In this document: positions 27,560-36,177 of the stretch, piece after piece
Layout: each line of letters starts with the position of its first letter
How positions within the stretch are numbered: position 1 is the first letter of the stretch
Source: Nocardia aurantia
GTDB taxonomy: Bacteria > Actinomycetota > Actinomycetes > Mycobacteriales > Mycobacteriaceae
DNA: 64,000 nt
NCBI RefSeq assembly: GCF_009604425.1
Contig: NZ_WEGI01000011.1
Coordinates: 1 to 64,000, forward strand
Reading direction: 5' to 3'
The notes under the pieces: generated by a model
Told to the model about the DNA's origin: nothing
Databases searched by the model: none
Seen by the model: the letters and a program-made list of their open reading frames with translations, nothing else
Program-made: the position numbers and the translations under genes

Positions 27560-27943
27560 CTACTCGGAGTCGAACTCGTCGTATACCGGCTCGTTGTACG
27601 ACGGCAGGTTCGCGATCGGCGGCTGCTGGGTCATCCCGCCCGGAATGCTGTTCGACGGCGGCCGCAGATTCAGGGGGTCGGGCGTGACGCCGGGGAAGAT
27701 GTGCAAGCCACGCGGGAAGGTGTCGTTCCCGGAGCGGTTACCGCGATCCTCGTCGGGATTGCCACCGCCACCGGGACCACCCGGAATACCCGGGATGCCG
27801 GGCCCGACGGGCAGGCTGACCACACAATCCCCGCATGCGGTGAGCGTGGCCACCGCGTGCGGGCCCGCTATCGGCCCCAGAAGGGCGCCCACCACCCCGG
27901 CGGCGAGGCAACAACGCCGCAGAGCCGACGATTTCCGGGCCAT
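27560..27943 (-). CDS. Small secreted Pro/Gly-rich protein
   Basis: A 127-residue protein with an N-terminal signal peptide (MARKSSALRR, hydrophobic 12-32). The mature part has two Cys (ACGDCVV), then a Pro/Gly-rich stretch (GPGIPGIPGGPGGGGNP) and a C-terminal acidic tail YDEFDSE. The gene converges with the deacetylase gene and is followed by a 16-base gap. I do not recognise it. Its layout is that of small exported actinobacterial proteins. Confidence 0.6.
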   Translation of the reverse strand: MARKSSALRRCCLAAGVVGALLGPIAGPHAVATLTACGDCVVSLPVGPGIPGIPGGPGGGGNPDEDRGNRSGNDTFPRGLHIFPGVTPDPLNLRPPSNSIPGGMTQQPPIANLPSYNEPVYDEFDSE

Positions 27944-28054
27944 GGCTGCACCTCTATCCTGGCGTACCTGGAAAGTGCGATCCGATAGCTAATTGACAGC
28001 AATCCTTTTTTCTGATAGTACGCCCGCCGAGCCCGATTTGTACCCGATGTCGCC

Positions 28055-29326
28055 CTATCGAGATCCGCCGCGCGGTACCTCCCGGAACGGCACGTTGCGA
28101 TCGGGCAGCTGCTCCCGGGGGAATCCGAGCACCCGCTCGCTGATCACGTTGCGGGCCATCTCGGTGGTGCCGCCGCCGATGCAGGCGGTCTGACGCATCA
28201 GGAAACCGTTGCCCGACTGCGAGATTCCGCCGTCGTCATCGGACCAGGCGGCCGCGTCCGGGCCGGCGAGGTCGAATTTGATGGTCGCCGTGCGGGTTCC
28301 GGCGATACCGCGATACAGGCGGCCGATGGCGGCGGACTGGTCGGAAATCCGGCCGGACCGCATCCCGCCCGCGATGCGCTGCATGAGCGCGTCACCGACG
28401 ACGTCCAGCGTCCGGGCCTCCCCGATCAGGTCCCGGGCCCGCGGATCGTCGAGAACCCCGGCGTCGCGGGCGATGTCGGCGGGCGAGGCGTCGGCGACCG
28501 TGTGCACCTGACCCTGCGGATAGGTGACGTACGGCGAGTTGAACAGGGTGCGCTCGTGGAACATCCAGCGCGTCACCACCGTCCAGCCGTCGTCGACGGC
28601 GCCGACCCGGTCGGTGTCCGGCACCCGGACGTCGGTGAGGAATTCCTGGCAGAAGTCCTTGGCGCCGTTGAGCATCTCGATCTGGTGCACGTCGACGCCG
28701 GCCTGCTTGATCGGCAGGATGAACACCGACAGGCCGCGGTGTTTCGGCGCGTCCCAGTTGGTGCGGGCCAGGCACAGCGCCCAGTCCGACCACCAGGCGC
28801 CGGTGGTCCACACCTTGGAGCCGTTGAGCACCCACTCGTCGCCGTCGCGGACCGCGCTGGTCAGCGCGCCCGCCACGTCGGAGCCGCCGGACGGCTCGGA
28901 GAGGAACTGCATCCAGATCTCCTCCCCGCGCAGCATCGCGGGGATGTGCCGCTGCTTCTGCTCCTCGGTGCCGAAGTCGAGAAGCACTGCGGCACAAGGG
29001 CACATGGTCGGGATCTGGAAGCGGGTCGCGCATTCGTACCCGGCCAGCTCCTCGTTGAACGCCCGCTGGTGGGCGGCGGTCAGGCCGAGGCCGCCGTATT
29101 CGCGGGGAATGGCGATGCCCGCGAACCCGGCGTCGTACACCTTCCGCTGCAACTGCCGGTCGTAGGCGACCGACGCCAATTCCTCTTCCGCCGGAACGCT
29201 TCTCAGACCCATCGCGGTCTCGGGCCGGAACGGGCCGAGATTGCCGCGGATCCACTCGCGGGCCCGCGCCCGGAAACTCTCGACATCCTCGGCCACGGCC
29301 GCGATATCCGATAAATCGACGCTCAC
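28055..29326 (-). CDS. Acyl-CoA dehydrogenase, FadE type
   Basis: A 423-residue enzyme. The usual ACAD blocks are present: GIAIPREYGGLGLTAAHQRAFNEELA, QFLSEPSGGSDVAGALTSAVRDGDEWVLNGSKVWTTGAWWSD, and the C-terminal GGGTTEMARNVISERVLGFPRE. It is coupled, through a 51-codon repeat frame, to a second, shorter ACAD gene, the arrangement of the heteromeric alpha2-beta2 FadE enzymes known from sterol and side-chain catabolism in Mycobacteriales. The start is GTG at 29326, overlapping the repeat frame stop as GTGA. The substrate is unknown. Confidence 0.9.
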   Translation of the reverse strand: MSVDLSDIAAVAEDVESFRARAREWIRGNLGPFRPETAMGLRSVPAEEELASVAYDRQLQRKVYDAGFAGIAIPREYGGLGLTAAHQRAFNEELAGYECATRFQIPTMCPCAAVLLDFGTEEQKQRHIPAMLRGEEIWMQFLSEPSGGSDVAGALTSAVRDGDEWVLNGSKVWTTGAWWSDWALCLARTNWDAPKHRGLSVFILPIKQAGVDVHQIEMLNGAKDFCQEFLTDVRVPDTDRVGAVDDGWTVVTRWMFHERTLFNSPYVTYPQGQVHTVADASPADIARDAGVLDDPRARDLIGEARTLDVVGDALMQRIAGGMRSGRISDQSAAIGRLYRGIAGTRTATIKFDLAGPDAAAWSDDDGGISQSGNGFLMRQTACIGGGTTEMARNVISERVLGFPREQLPDRNVPFREVPRGGSR

Positions 29327-29478
29327 GCTGTTTCTCCCTTCGGCATGGACGGAGGGCCTGCGTGGTGACGCTCCGCTACCGCCTTCGGCCCTTGACCGTT
29401 CATGCCCTGTCCATTCGGCATGAGCGGAGGGCCTGCGTGGTGACGCTCCGCTACCGCCTTCGGCCCTTGACCGTTCAT
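29323..29478 (-). CDS. Repeat-encoded 51-residue linker ORF between acyl-CoA dehydrogenases
   Basis: The two 66-bp repeat copies are read as one open frame from ATG 29478 (overlapping the upstream gene's TGA as ATGA) to a TGA at 29323-29325 (overlapping the downstream GTG as GTGA). The peptide is two near-copies of MNGQGPKAVAERHHAGPP with short linkers. The overlap at both ends makes translational coupling likely. Whether the peptide itself matters is unknown; the frame may only exist to pass ribosomes between genes. Confidence 0.6.
   Translation of the reverse strand: MNGQGPKAVAERHHAGPPLMPNGQGMNGQGPKAVAERHHAGPPSMPKGETA
29341..29406 (-). repeat. 66-bp coupling repeat, copy 1
   Basis: A 66-bp unit matching copy 2 (29416-29481) at 64 positions. 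The minus strand encodes NGQGPKAVAERHHAGPP. A third relative is at 61413-61478. Confidence 0.85.
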
Positions 29479-29481
29479 GCC
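29416..29481 (-). repeat. 66-bp coupling repeat, copy 2
   Basis: The second unit of the tandem pair. Its first bases on the minus strand, GGCATGAAC, provide both the stop of the upstream acyl-CoA dehydrogenase and a new start. Confidence 0.85.
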
Positions 29482-30605
29482 GCCCTACCTTCCCGTTCGA
29501 TGACGAATTGCGCGATCCGCGCCCGGTGCTGTGCCGGGGTGCCGTACAGCGCGCGATCGACGGTGGCGCGGCGCAGGAACAGATGCAGATCGTGCTCGAA
29601 GGTCAGGCCGATGCCGCCGTGCAGCTGTACGCAGTCCTGCAACAGTTCCAGGCCGTATTCGCCGATGTACGCCTTCGCGACGCTGACCAGTTCGCCCGCA
29701 TTGCCGGCCCGCGCGGAGACGGCGGCGGCCGCGGCGTCGGCGATCGCGTGCGAGGCCTCCAGCCACGACTTCAGGTCGGCGAACCGGTGTTTGATGGCCT
29801 GGTAGGAGGCCAGCGGCCGGCCGAACGAGTAACGGTCCGTGGCCCATTCGACGGTCATGTCGAAGCCGCGCTGCATCGCGCCGACGGTCTCGGCCGCCTG
29901 GATCGCCAGTGCCAGTTGCAGCTGACGCTCCAGTTGCGTTGCCGCGCCGCCGATCTCGCCGACGGCCGCATCGATCGGGACCCGGACGCCGTCGAAGGTC
30001 ACCGTGCCGAAGCGGCCGGTCAGATCGACCGTCTGGAGTGCGGAGATCGAGACGCCCGCGGCGTCGGCGGGCACCAGCACCTGGGTGAGCCCGGCGCCGG
30101 TACGGCCGCTCACCAGCAGGTATCGCGCCTGCGCCGCGGCCTCGACCGGGCGCTTCACCCCGTCGAGCACCAGCTCCGAGCCGTCGACCCGGATCCGGAG
30201 GCCGACCGCGCCGATACCGCCGCGCGGCTCGGCGTGCGCCCAGCCGGCGACCGCGGCGCCCGACAGGATCTCCGCCACCACGTCCGGATGCGATCCGGCC
30301 TCGCTCAACGCGGCGGCCACCACGTTGGCCGACAGCAGCGGCCCGGGCGCGGCGGTACGGCCGAACTCGTACGCGATCAGCGTCAGGTCGACCACCGGGT
30401 CACCGCTGATACTGCCGCCGCCGGCCTCCTCGCCGACCAGCAGCGAGGTCCAGCCCAGATCCGCACCGCGACGCCAGTATTCGGCGTCGAAGCCGTCCGT
30501 CTCGTGACGCCGCCGCCGGATCGCCTCCACCGGCACCTGTTCGGCCAGGAACTTCGCGGTGGTATCCCGGAAGAACTCCTGGTCGGCACTCAACTCCCAC
30601 AACAT
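29475..30605 (-). CDS. Acyl-CoA dehydrogenase, second subunit
   Basis: A 376-residue ACAD. ELSADQEFFRDTTAKFLAEQVP and WTSLLVGEEAGGGSISGDPVVDLTLIAYEFGRTAAPGPLL form the N-terminal domain, and ATDRYSFGRPLASYQAIKHRFADLKSWLEASHAIADAA with QLHGGIGLTFEHDLHLFLRRA forms the C-terminal one. It is the type that pairs with a longer partner in FadE heteromers. Its last codons run into the coupling repeat. A 22-base gap separates it from the SDR gene upstream. The substrate is likely a bulky CoA ester. Confidence 0.9.
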   Translation of the reverse strand: MLWELSADQEFFRDTTAKFLAEQVPVEAIRRRRHETDGFDAEYWRRGADLGWTSLLVGEEAGGGSISGDPVVDLTLIAYEFGRTAAPGPLLSANVVAAALSEAGSHPDVVAEILSGAAVAGWAHAEPRGGIGAVGLRIRVDGSELVLDGVKRPVEAAAQARYLLVSGRTGAGLTQVLVPADAAGVSISALQTVDLTGRFGTVTFDGVRVPIDAAVGEIGGAATQLERQLQLALAIQAAETVGAMQRGFDMTVEWATDRYSFGRPLASYQAIKHRFADLKSWLEASHAIADAAAAAVSARAGNAGELVSVAKAYIGEYGLELLQDCVQLHGGIGLTFEHDLHLFLRRATVDRALYGTPAQHRARIAQFVIEREGRAA

Positions 30606-30627
30606 CGGCCCACAACTCCCGCAAGTC

Positions 30628-31392
30628 TCAGATGTTGAACCGCAGCGCGCCGTCGATACGGATCACGGTGCCGTTCAGATAGTCGTTCTCCGCGATGTGC
30701 AGGGCGAGCCGCGCGTATTCGTCGGCACTGCCCATGCGCTTCGGGTTCGGGACCGAAGGTCCCCATTTCGCCTGCACCGCGGCCTCGTCCGGACCGTAGG
30801 CAGGCGTGTAGAAGGTGCCGGGGGCGATCGTCATGACGCGGATACCGGTCGGCGCCAGGTCGCGCGCGGCGGTGAGGGTCAGGCCGATGACGCCGCCCTT
30901 GGCCGCCGAGTAGTCGCTCTGTCCCACCTGACCTTCGAAGCCCGCGATGCTCGCGGTCGCGATGATCACGCCGCGCTGCCCGGAATCCAGCGGCTCGTTG
31001 GCGGTCATCGCCGCGGCGGTCAGGCTCAGCACCCGGTAGGTGCCGGTGAGATAGATGTCCAGGGTCCGGGCGAAGATGTCCGCCGAATAGGGCTCGCCGG
31101 CGCGATTGACGATGCGCCGGGCGGCCACCGGCCCGCCGTGCACGATCACCACGGTACGCAGCGGAGCCGCGGAGGTGGCGGCGGCGATGGCCTCGCGTAC
31201 CGAATCGTCGCTGGTCACATCGGTGCGCACGTAATCGGCGCCGCCGAGCTCGGCGGCCAGGGCCTTACCGCGCTCGTCGTTGAGGTCGGCGATCACGACG
31301 TGCGCTCCCGCCTCGGCCAGCCGCCGCACGGTGGCCGCGCCGAAGCCACCGGCCCCGCCGACCACCAGAGCGGAGGATCCCTCCAGCTGCAT
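30628..31392 (-). CDS. SDR-family hydroxyacyl-CoA dehydrogenase-like (HSD10 type)
   Basis: A 254-residue short-chain dehydrogenase. LVVGGAGGFGAATVRRLAEAGAHVVIADLNDERG is the cofactor fold, IIATASIAGFEGQVGQSDYSAAKGGVIGLTL holds the Ser-Tyr-Lys set, and PAYGPDEAAVQAKWGPSVPNPKRMGSADEYARLALHIAENDYLNGTVIRIDGALR is characteristic of HSD10 / 3-hydroxyacyl-CoA dehydrogenases of beta-oxidation. The ATG at 31392 has GGGAGAGAG upstream. It heads the minus-strand operon with the two dehydrogenases. It is divergent from the CoA-transferase gene, with operator C between. Confidence 0.88.
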   Translation of the reverse strand: MQLEGSSALVVGGAGGFGAATVRRLAEAGAHVVIADLNDERGKALAAELGGADYVRTDVTSDDSVREAIAAATSAAPLRTVVIVHGGPVAARRIVNRAGEPYSADIFARTLDIYLTGTYRVLSLTAAAMTANEPLDSGQRGVIIATASIAGFEGQVGQSDYSAAKGGVIGLTLTAARDLAPTGIRVMTIAPGTFYTPAYGPDEAAVQAKWGPSVPNPKRMGSADEYARLALHIAENDYLNGTVIRIDGALRFNI

Positions 31393-31555
31393 TGCTCTCT
31401 CCCGTTTCTGCGGCCGGACCGCGATTGTTCCCCGCCGCTCCGCGGCCGGTTCGAGATCCGCGAAAAGCATTGGAAGACAGTAATATTCGACAGGCCGGGG
31501 GAGCGCGCCCGAGCACTGCCGTGGTCTTGACTATATGTCCGCGGACGGCGAAAGT

Positions 31556-31574
31556 AAACGAGACAGTCTCGTCT
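31556..31574. promoter_or_regulatory. TetR operator site C (divergent catabolic promoter)
   Basis: AAACGAGACAGTCTCGTCT fits the consensus AAACGANACNGTNTCGTNT at all but one position. It is placed between the divergent SDR and CoA-transferase genes, 25 bases before the latter, so it can control both. Sites A and B are by TetR paralogue 1, 23 kb away. Confidence 0.75.
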
Positions 31575-31598
31575 CGAAAGTCCGATGGGTGGTCATAG

Positions 31599-32816
31599 AT
31601 GACCGAAGTCATGCAGGGTGTGCGCATCCTCGAAGTCGCCGAGCACACCTTCGTCCCCGCGGCGTCGGCCCTGCTGGCCGACTGGGGCGCCGAAGTGATC
31701 AAGATCGAGCACGTGGAGCGCGGCGACGCGATGCGCGGGCTCGGCGCGACCGGTGTGGTGAACATTCCCTCCGACGTCCACGTCCTGCTGGAGCACTCCA
31801 ATCGCGGCAAGAAGAGCCTGGGGCTGGACCTGAACTCCGACGAGGGCCGGGCGATCCTCTACCGGCTGGCGGCCACCGCCGACGTGTTCCTGACCAACAA
31901 GCTGCCCCGGGTGCGGCAGAAGTTGCAGATCGACGTGGACACCATCCGCGAGCACAACCCGAACATCATCTACGTGCGCGGCACCGGACAGGGCGACAAG
32001 GGCCCGGAGGCCGACGCCGGTTCCTACGACTCGCTCGCGTTCTGGGCGCGGCCGGGCGTCGGGATGGCGATGGCCCAGCCGTCGTACGGTCACGTGCCCA
32101 GCCCGCCGGCGCCCGGCTTCGGCGATTCCATCGGCGGCATGACCATCGCCGGCGGCATCATGGGCGCGCTGTTCCATCGGGAACGCACCGGCGAGGCCAC
32201 CACCGTGGATGTCTCGTTGCTGGGCACCGGCATCTGGGCGATGGGCCAGGCGGTGGCGCTGTCGCTGCTGATGGACGTGCCGTGGATGCCGCCGCCGGAG
32301 GGCCGCGCCCGGCTGAACCCGCTGGTCGGGAACTACCTCACCCAGGACGGCCGCTGGCTGTCGCTGTGCTGCCTGCAGGCGGGCCGGTACTGGGCCGAGG
32401 CGTGCGAGCTGATCGGCCGGCCGGATCTGGCCACCGATCCGCGCTTCGCCGATCATGCGGGGCTGCAACAGAACTGCACCGAGGCGGTCGAAATCCTCAA
32501 CGAGGTCTTCGCGTCGCGTCCCCTGGACGAATGGCGTACCGCGCTCGCCGGTTTCAGCGGTCAGTGGACGGTGGTGCAGACCACGCTGGAGCTGCCGTCG
32601 GATCCCCAGGTGGTCGCCAACGGCTATGTGCAGGAATGCCGTACGGCCTCCGGCACCCCGTTCCGGATGGCCGCCGCGCCCGTCCAGTACGGCGAACAGC
32701 CCCCGGTGCCCGGCCGCGCGCCGGAGTTCAACGAGCACGGTGACGCGATCCTGGCCGACCTGGGCCTGGACTGGGATACCGTCGTGGATCTGAAGGTTCG
32801 CGGCATCGTCGCCTGA
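31599..32816 (+). CDS. CaiB/BaiF family CoA-transferase
   Basis: A 405-residue class III CoA-transferase. MQGVRILEVAEHTFVPAASALLADWGAEVIKIEHVERGDAMRG at the start, then LDLNSDEGRAILYRLAATADVFLTNKLPRVRQKLQID and GTGQGDKGPEADAGSYDSLAFWARPG are family blocks; the catalytic Asp is expected in this last region. It would load CoA onto the carboxylic substrate of the pathway. It begins the plus-strand operon (CoA-transferase, unknown protein, amidohydrolase, TetR). Operator C lies 25 bases before its ATG. Confidence 0.92.
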   Translation: MTEVMQGVRILEVAEHTFVPAASALLADWGAEVIKIEHVERGDAMRGLGATGVVNIPSDVHVLLEHSNRGKKSLGLDLNSDEGRAILYRLAATADVFLTNKLPRVRQKLQIDVDTIREHNPNIIYVRGTGQGDKGPEADAGSYDSLAFWARPGVGMAMAQPSYGHVPSPPAPGFGDSIGGMTIAGGIMGALFHRERTGEATTVDVSLLGTGIWAMGQAVALSLLMDVPWMPPPEGRARLNPLVGNYLTQDGRWLSLCCLQAGRYWAEACELIGRPDLATDPRFADHAGLQQNCTEAVEILNEVFASRPLDEWRTALAGFSGQWTVVQTTLELPSDPQVVANGYVQECRTASGTPFRMAAAPVQYGEQPPVPGRAPEFNEHGDAILADLGLDWDTVVDLKVRGIVA

Positions 32817-32844
32817 TCGCCGCGCAGCCGAAGGGAGTTCCACC

Positions 32845-33408
32845 ATGCGCCCGGCCACCACCACCTCCACCCCGCCCGACCGCCGGTGCGGGCTGCGGCA
32901 CCGCCTGGTGGTCGTCGCGCACGATCCCGAACAGGTTGTCCGGTACGCGGGTGGGTGGCTGTTCGACCAGGTGATGGCGGGCTGGATGGTGTACGCGCTG
33001 GTCGCCGAGCGCGGCAATCGCCGGTCGCTGCGCATCCTCGGTACCCAGGTCGCCGGGTTGCACCGGCTCGACGTCGCGCTCGAGCCGGGCCCGCAGGCGC
33101 TGGCCGTCGACGCCGCGCTGTACCGGGCGGATCCGCAGGTTCGCGACCTCGTCGGCGCCGCCCGGGATCGCGGCCGCACCGAGGTCCGGTTGTGGAATGC
33201 CGGCCACAGCGCCGACCAGGATCCGTTCGAGTACCGATTGAGTTCCGCCGCAATGGCTTTCAAAGCTCAAGCGCTCGTCGCGGTCGGGGCCGGCGCGCGC
33301 CGGGTCGATCGGGTCGAGCAGTTCCACCGTGCCGCTGTGTCGGCCACGGTCATCCCCTTTCCGTCGACCCGCTCTCGTATCGCCGAAACCTCGAAGGAGT
33401 TGTCGTGA
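32845..33408 (+). CDS. Conserved hypothetical protein in catabolic operon
   Basis: A 187-residue protein. RHRLVVVAHDPEQVVRYAGGWLFDQVMAGWMVYALVAERGNRRSLRILGTQVAGL is the most ordered segment; the C-terminal part (MAFKAQALVAVGAGARRVDRVEQFHRAA) is helical. No membrane segment, metal site or cofactor motif can be seen. The ATG at 32845 follows AAGGGAG, and its stop overlaps the amidohydrolase start as GTGA, so it is tightly coupled to it. It might be an accessory factor for the amidohydrolase. Not recognised. Confidence 0.65.
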   Translation: MRPATTTSTPPDRRCGLRHRLVVVAHDPEQVVRYAGGWLFDQVMAGWMVYALVAERGNRRSLRILGTQVAGLHRLDVALEPGPQALAVDAALYRADPQVRDLVGAARDRGRTEVRLWNAGHSADQDPFEYRLSSAAMAFKAQALVAVGAGARRVDRVEQFHRAAVSATVIPFPSTRSRIAETSKELS

Positions 33409-34676
33409 ATCTCGAGGACATGATTCTGGTCAGTATCGATGACCACATGATCGAACCGCCCACCATGTACGCCAACCACGTCCCGGCGAAATGGAAGGAC
33501 GACGCGCCCAAGGTCGTCCGCAACGCGAACGGCGTGGACGAGTGGGTGTTCCAGGGCGAGGCCACCTCCACGCCGTTCGGGATGGCCGCGACGGTCGGCT
33601 GGCCGAAGGAGGAGTGGGGTTTCAACCCCGGCGCCTACAGCGAACTGCGGCCGGGTTGTTTCGATGTGCACGAACGGGTCCGGGACATGAACGCCAACGG
33701 CGTCCTGGCCTCGATGTGCTTCCCCACCATGGCCGGATTCAACGCCCGCACCTTCCACGAGGCGCGCGACAAGGAACTCGCGCTGGTCATGCTGCAGGCC
33801 TACAACGACTGGGCGATAGACGAATGGTGCGGCACCTACCCGGGCCGGTTCATCCCGCTGGGCATCGTCCCGATGTGGGACGTGGACCTCGCCGTCGCCG
33901 AGGTCCGCCGCCTCGCCCGCAAGGGCTGCCGGTCGATCAGTTTCCTGGAGACCCCGCACGTGCAGGGGTTCCCGAGTTTCCTGTCCGGGCACTGGGATCC
34001 GATGCTGGAAGCGTTGTGCGAGGAGAACATGGTCCTGTCCCTGCACATCGGCGCCGGGTTCGACGTGATCAAACGCCCCGACGAGGCCCCGATCGACCAC
34101 CTGATGGTGCTGGCGTGCCAGATCTCCGCGATCACCGCCCAGGACCTGCTGTTCGGCCCGACCCTGCGGAAGTTCCCGACGTTGCGGGTCGCGTTGTCCG
34201 AGGGCGGGATCGGCTGGATCCCCTTCTACTACGATCGCATCGACCGGCACTTCACCAACCAGGCCTGGCTGCACGGCGGCAACGACTTCGGCGGCAAACT
34301 ACCCAGCGAGGTGTTCAAGGAACACATCCTGGCCTGCTACATCACCGACCCGTCGGGGCTGCTGCTGCGCGACCGGATCGGCACCGACATCATCGCCTGG
34401 GAATGCGACTACCCGCACACCGACACCACCTGGCCCGAATCCCCGGAATACGCGTGGGCGGAATTCCAGGAGGCGAAGGTGACCCCGGACGAGATCCACC
34501 GGATCACCTGGCAGAACGCCTGCCGGTTCTTCGACTGGGACCCGTTCCGGCACACCCCGAAAGAGCAGGCCACCGTCGGGGCCCTGCGCGCCGCGGCCAC
34601 CGACGTCGACGTCACCCGGATGTCGAAAACCCAATGGCGCGAACGCAACGAGGCCGCCGGCATCGGTACCTTCTGA
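33405..34676 (+). CDS. Amidohydrolase-2 family metal-dependent hydrolase/decarboxylase
   Basis: A 423-residue protein. SIDDHMIEPP holds the D-x-H metal site (Asp12, His14). LSLHIGAG gives a further His and WECDYPHTDTTWPES gives the active-site Asp. These are marks of the amidohydrolase-2 family, which includes aromatic-acid decarboxylases and ring-opening hydrolases. The family is common in nocardial and mycobacterial catabolic loci with acyl-CoA dehydrogenases and CaiB enzymes. The start is GTG at 33405, overlapping the previous stop. The reaction cannot be fixed from sequence. Confidence 0.88.
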   Translation: MNLEDMILVSIDDHMIEPPTMYANHVPAKWKDDAPKVVRNANGVDEWVFQGEATSTPFGMAATVGWPKEEWGFNPGAYSELRPGCFDVHERVRDMNANGVLASMCFPTMAGFNARTFHEARDKELALVMLQAYNDWAIDEWCGTYPGRFIPLGIVPMWDVDLAVAEVRRLARKGCRSISFLETPHVQGFPSFLSGHWDPMLEALCEENMVLSLHIGAGFDVIKRPDEAPIDHLMVLACQISAITAQDLLFGPTLRKFPTLRVALSEGGIGWIPFYYDRIDRHFTNQAWLHGGNDFGGKLPSEVFKEHILACYITDPSGLLLRDRIGTDIIAWECDYPHTDTTWPESPEYAWAEFQEAKVTPDEIHRITWQNACRFFDWDPFRHTPKEQATVGALRAAATDVDVTRMSKTQWRERNEAAGIGTF

Positions 34677-34678
34677 CC

Positions 34679-34700
34679 GTACGTTCCGGGAACGACGCGG
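34679..34700. promoter_or_regulatory. Possible operator before TetR paralogue 2
   Basis: The palindrome-like CGTTCCGGGAACG lies just after the amidohydrolase stop and about 50 bases before TetR-2. It does not match the A/B/C consensus, so TetR-2 may also have its own promoter control. Weak evidence. Confidence 0.25.
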
Positions 34701-34745
34701 ACCGTCGCCCGTGCAGTGCTCGTCAGCCCGTCGAAAGGACCGCAT

Positions 34746-35309
34746 GTGCCGCGCCCGCTCGCCTCGGAGGAACTGATCCTGCGCGCGACGATCGACATCC
34801 TGGCCGAACACGGGGTCGACGGTCTGGCCGTCGACACCGTGGCCGCCGCGGCCGGCGTCAGCAAGGCGACCATCTATCGGCGCTGGGGTTCCAGAGCCCA
34901 GCTGGTACACGCCGCGATCACCTCGATCCAGCGGCCGGTGGACGAACCGGACACCGGCTCACTGCGGGAGGACCTGCTGGTGCTGGTGCGGCAGCTGGTC
35001 AGCTACGTGTCCAGCCGCGACAGCGGCCGGGTGTTCGCCTCGTTCCTCGACGCGGCCACCCGCGAGCCGGAACTCGACGAGGTGCGCCGGAAATCGGTCG
35101 CCGACGCCCGCGGCACCTACGAACGGGTGCTGCGCCGCGGCGTCGACCGTGGTGAGCTGCCACCGGACACCGACGTCGGGCTGTTGATCGATCTGCTGAT
35201 GGCCCCGGTGATCTACCGCGCCCACTTCGAACGGAAATCGGTGCGCGGCGGCTACTCCGACACCGTCGTCGACATGGTGCTGACCGCCGCGCGGGCCTGC
35301 GCGCCCTAG
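34746..35309 (+). CDS. TetR-family repressor, paralogue 2
   Basis: A 187-residue regulator that is a close paralogue of the one at 7957: its DNA-binding domain differs from it at only two of the first 60 residues (Val24 and Ala35 here), and the ligand domain keeps RDSGRVFASF, ATREPELDEVRRKSVADAR and APVIYRAHFERKSVRGGY. The GTG at 34746 follows GAAAGGA and matches the paralogue's start. As last gene of the CoA-transferase operon it probably represses operator C and, given the identical recognition helix, sites A and B. Confidence 0.9.
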   Translation: MPRPLASEELILRATIDILAEHGVDGLAVDTVAAAAGVSKATIYRRWGSRAQLVHAAITSIQRPVDEPDTGSLREDLLVLVRQLVSYVSSRDSGRVFASFLDAATREPELDEVRRKSVADARGTYERVLRRGVDRGELPPDTDVGLLIDLLMAPVIYRAHFERKSVRGGYSDTVVDMVLTAARACAP

Positions 35310-35313
35310 GCGG

Positions 35314-36177
35314 TCAGCCCCGCGCGACGGTCTCCACGATCGTGCGCGCCGCGGCCCGGCCCTCCGGGACCGGGACCAGCGGATACACGTGGATCGCGCC
35401 CTGGCACACGGTCACGGAGACGTTGGCGGCGCGTTGCCGCAGCAGCAGCGCGTCAGGATAGAACAGATCCCGCGTGCCGATGTACACATCGGTGGGCGGC
35501 AACGCGGACAGCGGGCCGTTGATCGGGCTCAGGCGCGGGTCGGCGAGGTCGTCGCCCCCGGCCCACGCCGTGCCCGCGGCGAGCAGGCCGGTGCGGCTGA
35601 GCCAGGGGTCGCGGATCGAGGCGGCGTCCGGATTGGCGAGGGTCAGATCCAGCCACGGCGCGATCAGGACCAGGCGCGCCGGCGGCGGCAGCTGCAACCG
35701 GGGCAGGGTCTGGGTGAAACCGAGCGCGAGCCCGCCACCTGCGGAATCCCCGAGGATCGTCATCGGGATGGCGTCGGGCGCGGTCGCGGAACGGCGGTAG
35801 ACCGCGGTCAGGAACTCGTAGGCCTCCCGGTAGCCGTGCCGCGGCGCCAGCCCGTAGATCGGCACCTCGACCCGCACACCCGCGTCGGCCAGCTGCGCGA
35901 TCAGCGCCCAGTGCTGGCGGACGATCTCGGAGATGTAGCCGCCGCCGTGCAGGTACAGGGCGCTGCGTTCGACGCTGCGATTCCGGGGCGTGATCGTGTA
36001 GCAGGTGAAGCCGCCCTCCGTCCGCCGTTCCACCCGGTGGCGGCCGCGCAGCCGGGCCGGTGGAAGGGCCGAACCCTTCGGCGCGGCGATGCGCTCCCGG
36101 GCGCGCTGCGGGGTGTTCATCCGGCGCTGCGTCGTCATCCGCATGTACACGGCCACTGCGTCCATCTGCACGCTCAT
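35314..36177 (-). CDS. Alpha/beta hydrolase, HSL (hormone-sensitive lipase) family
   Basis: A 287-residue hydrolase. HGGG at 77-80 forms the oxyanion hole, GDSAGGG around residues 143-149 holds the nucleophile Ser145, and the acid and base are likely the Asp in GTRDLFYPD and the His in GAIHVYPL. No signal peptide. It is a family IV esterase/lipase like the LipR/LipN group of mycobacteria. It converges with TetR-2 with a gap of four bases. The substrate is a short or medium ester. Confidence 0.9.
   Translation of the reverse strand: MSVQMDAVAVYMRMTTQRRMNTPQRARERIAAPKGSALPPARLRGRHRVERRTEGGFTCYTITPRNRSVERSALYLHGGGYISEIVRQHWALIAQLADAGVRVEVPIYGLAPRHGYREAYEFLTAVYRRSATAPDAIPMTILGDSAGGGLALGFTQTLPRLQLPPPARLVLIAPWLDLTLANPDAASIRDPWLSRTGLLAAGTAWAGGDDLADPRLSPINGPLSALPPTDVYIGTRDLFYPDALLLRQRAANVSVTVCQGAIHVYPLVPVPEGRAAARTIVETVARG

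Noticed and set aside
29341..29481. CRISPR or IS terminal repeat
   Set aside because: Only two direct copies separated by 9 bases, with no transposase; they are open in the gene direction with stop/start overlaps.
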